A DNA stretch of 51,118 nucleotides from Deltaproteobacteria bacterium (lineage in GTDB: Bacteria > Myxococcota_A > UBA9160 > UBA4427): contig JAFDDH010000012.1 in NCBI GenBank assembly GCA_019310975.1, forward strand, positions 1-51,118, read 5' to 3'. This document shows, in pieces, positions 50,087 to 51,118 of the stretch. Positions within the stretch are counted from its first letter, which is position 1. Every line of letters starts with the position of its first letter. The translations under genes were made by a program, and so were the position numbers. The notes beneath the pieces are model-generated. The model searched no databases. It worked only from the letters and a program-made list of their open reading frames with translations, and had not been told where the DNA came from.

Positions 50087-51118
50087 CTACTTAGCATCTG
50101 TGGTGCCCGTGAGTGCCCGTGTGGTGCCCGCGGTCCATCCGTCGAGTTCAGCGAAGAGATCCGGCGGCTGTGACCCGGGCGGGCAGATCCAAGGATTCTG
50201 GTACTCGGCCCCCACTCGCATGTAGCGACCGTAGTGCTGCTCCAGCATTCGCAGTCCGGTCAGGTGTCCCATCTGTCGGGCGATCCACCAGGGTGTGATC
50301 CCGTGGGTGACCAGTGTGCTCGCGTAGGTGTCGCGAGCGTCCTTCAAGCGGTGCCGCGCGATCCTGGCCTTGTTGCAGACCCGCTCGAGCCGCGAGTGAA
50401 TATTCGACTGCCAGTTCTGCTCGACAACCCAGCCACTCTCGGGCTGCCCCCGGAGGACCCATTGCTCCCGGAGCACCGCCCGAAGTCTCTGACTGATCGC
50501 GACTGTCCGGGATTCCCCGGTTTTGGTCGGGCCGACCCGGCCGTTCGTGCGGGACCTCTGGATGCGCAGGCTGCGAGAAAGGTCTCCCGCATCCTTGCCC
50601 CACCACACGTCCCCCCAGTCGAGCCCACACGCCTCACCTGGTCGCAGCCCGCACTCGACCATCGTGAGCATCGTGATCTGCAGGTCCGTATTGCCGAAAG
50701 CCTCGAGCGCCGGCCAGAGCTTCACGAGCTCGTCCGTGGTGAACGGATTGATGTTCGCCTCATTGCGTTGTCGAAAGAGGGCCGTTCCCCCGATCTCGCC
50801 CAGAATGCGCTCGCGCGCTGCTGGCACCGGGTTGGCCAGATTCGGGTAGGTCTTCGCGGCTTGCTTGAAGATCATCGAGACGACGTTGAGGTAGGACTTT
50901 CCCGTTCGGATGTCTCGTCCGCCAATCTCGACAAACTCGTACCACCACTTCTCCAGAGTCTCGACGCCTACAAAGTCCATTCGGAGGTCGCCCAGCCGCG
51001 ACTTCAGCTGTCCAACCTGCAGTTTTCGGCCGTCTATGGTCTTCCGCGCTCGGCTCTTGAGGCCGTGGAGCAGGTACTCATCGGCCATTTCGGCGAACGT
51101 GTTGGCGACGATGCCGGA
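50087..51118 (-). CDS. Tyrosine-type site-specific integrase (5' end outside the window)
   Basis: At least 344 codons; the frame is open to the right edge (N-terminal TFAEMADEYLLHG is in frame before the first ATG), so the start lies outside. A SAM-like/core-binding domain precedes the catalytic domain. Numbering from the Met at 51088, catalytic residues are R149 (GLRPGEA), K189 (TKTGESRTV), R252 (KDARDTYAS, with Lys in the usual His position), H275 (QMGHLTG) and nucleophile Y286 or Y289 (HYGRYM). It would insert and excise the element that begins right of moaA. Its orientation matches the XRE-HTH-ATPase block at the left end. Confidence 0.88.
   Translation of the reverse strand, partial: SGIVANTFAEMADEYLLHGLKSRARKTIDGRKLQVGQLKSRLGDLRMDFVGVETLEKWWYEFVEIGGRDIRTGKSYLNVVSMIFKQAAKTYPNLANPVPAARERILGEIGGTALFRQRNEANINPFTTDELVKLWPALEAFGNTDLQITMLTMVECGLRPGEACGLDWGDVWWGKDAGDLSRSLRIQRSRTNGRVGPTKTGESRTVAISQRLRAVLREQWVLRGQPESGWVVEQNWQSNIHSRLERVCNKARIARHRLKDARDTYASTLVTHGITPWWIARQMGHLTGLRMLEQHYGRYMRVGAEYQNPWICPPGSQPPDLFAELDGWTAGTTRALTGTTDAK
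50103..50130. repeat. Three phased GTGCCCG repeats at the integrase 3' end
   Basis: GTGCCCG at 50103-50109, 50113-50119 and 50124-50130, spaced 10-11 bp, inside the last codons of the integrase and 40-67 bp from the moaA stop. Direct repeats on one helical face near an element end suggest recombinase or accessory-factor binding, but they also encode the Thr/Gly-rich integrase tail, so chance is possible. Confidence 0.35.

Overview
The window is a high-GC, densely packed bacterial chromosome segment. Its gene set suggests an aerobic, lipid-using member of the broad deltaproteobacterial group (Myxococcota or Desulfobacterota_B/Binatia-like). That placement is inferred from F420-type luciferase-like oxidoreductase, several GST paralogues, crotonase/acyl-CoA ligase genes, LL-diaminopimelate aminotransferase, multihaem cytochrome and a UGA-containing redoxin. 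No rRNA, tRNA or CRISPR array was seen.

Both ends are mobile-element DNA. The left end (1-2815) carries, on the minus strand, an XRE regulator, a 61-residue excisionase-like HTH protein and a damaged DnaB/RecA-like ATPase running off the edge. The regulator and HTH gene are separated by 0.66 kb holding a phased array of GGTCACG/CGTGACC half-sites, a purine/pyrimidine mirror tract and a perfect 10-bp dyad. This block abuts an orphan 3' fragment of ettA (2816-2968). The right end (50087-51118) is a tyrosine integrase, 24 bp from the 3' end of moaA and running off the edge. The two ends look like complementary parts of the same type of integrative element in the same orientation.

Between them lie about 47 kb of ordinary chromosomal genes. 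3-8.3 kb: GT87-like glycosyltransferase, methyltransferase, two alpha/beta hydrolases, nitronate monooxygenase. 8.7-20 kb: RecQ helicase with histone-like tails, DUF3604 exported protein, LAB_N protein, SDR, a 7TM protein facing a 7TM histidine kinase, KARI paralogue, GST, epimerase. 20-23.3 kb: BASS transporter and a divergent pair of a solute-binding lipoprotein and a pentameric ligand-gated ion channel. 23.3-26.3 kb: a peroxide/iron module of Fur-family regulator, rubrerythrin, GlpC-like Fe-S protein and DUF3501, with a Fur-box-like site in front. 26.4-34.9 kb: GSTs, a membrane-anchored redoxin whose active site reads W-UGA-P-Y-C (probable selenoprotein), DapL, a FAD oxidase and F420-like oxidoreductase, and a five-haem/one-haem cytochrome pair. 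35-50 kb: alanine symporter, permuted acyl-CoA synthetase, ACT-domain protein, Lgt-like protein, TerB-like protein, a marR-DUF1295-tesB operon, acyl-CoA ligase and crotonase, clpP, an AspT/YidE-type transporter split by an amber codon, and moaA.

The two most unusual observations are the UGA redoxin with a stem-loop directly behind the UGA (28186-28215), and the leader of clpP (46456-46559). That leader is a 23-bp tandem repeat forming four consecutive 8-codon mini-ORFs, each overlapping the next by ATGA and the last overlapping the clpP start codon.
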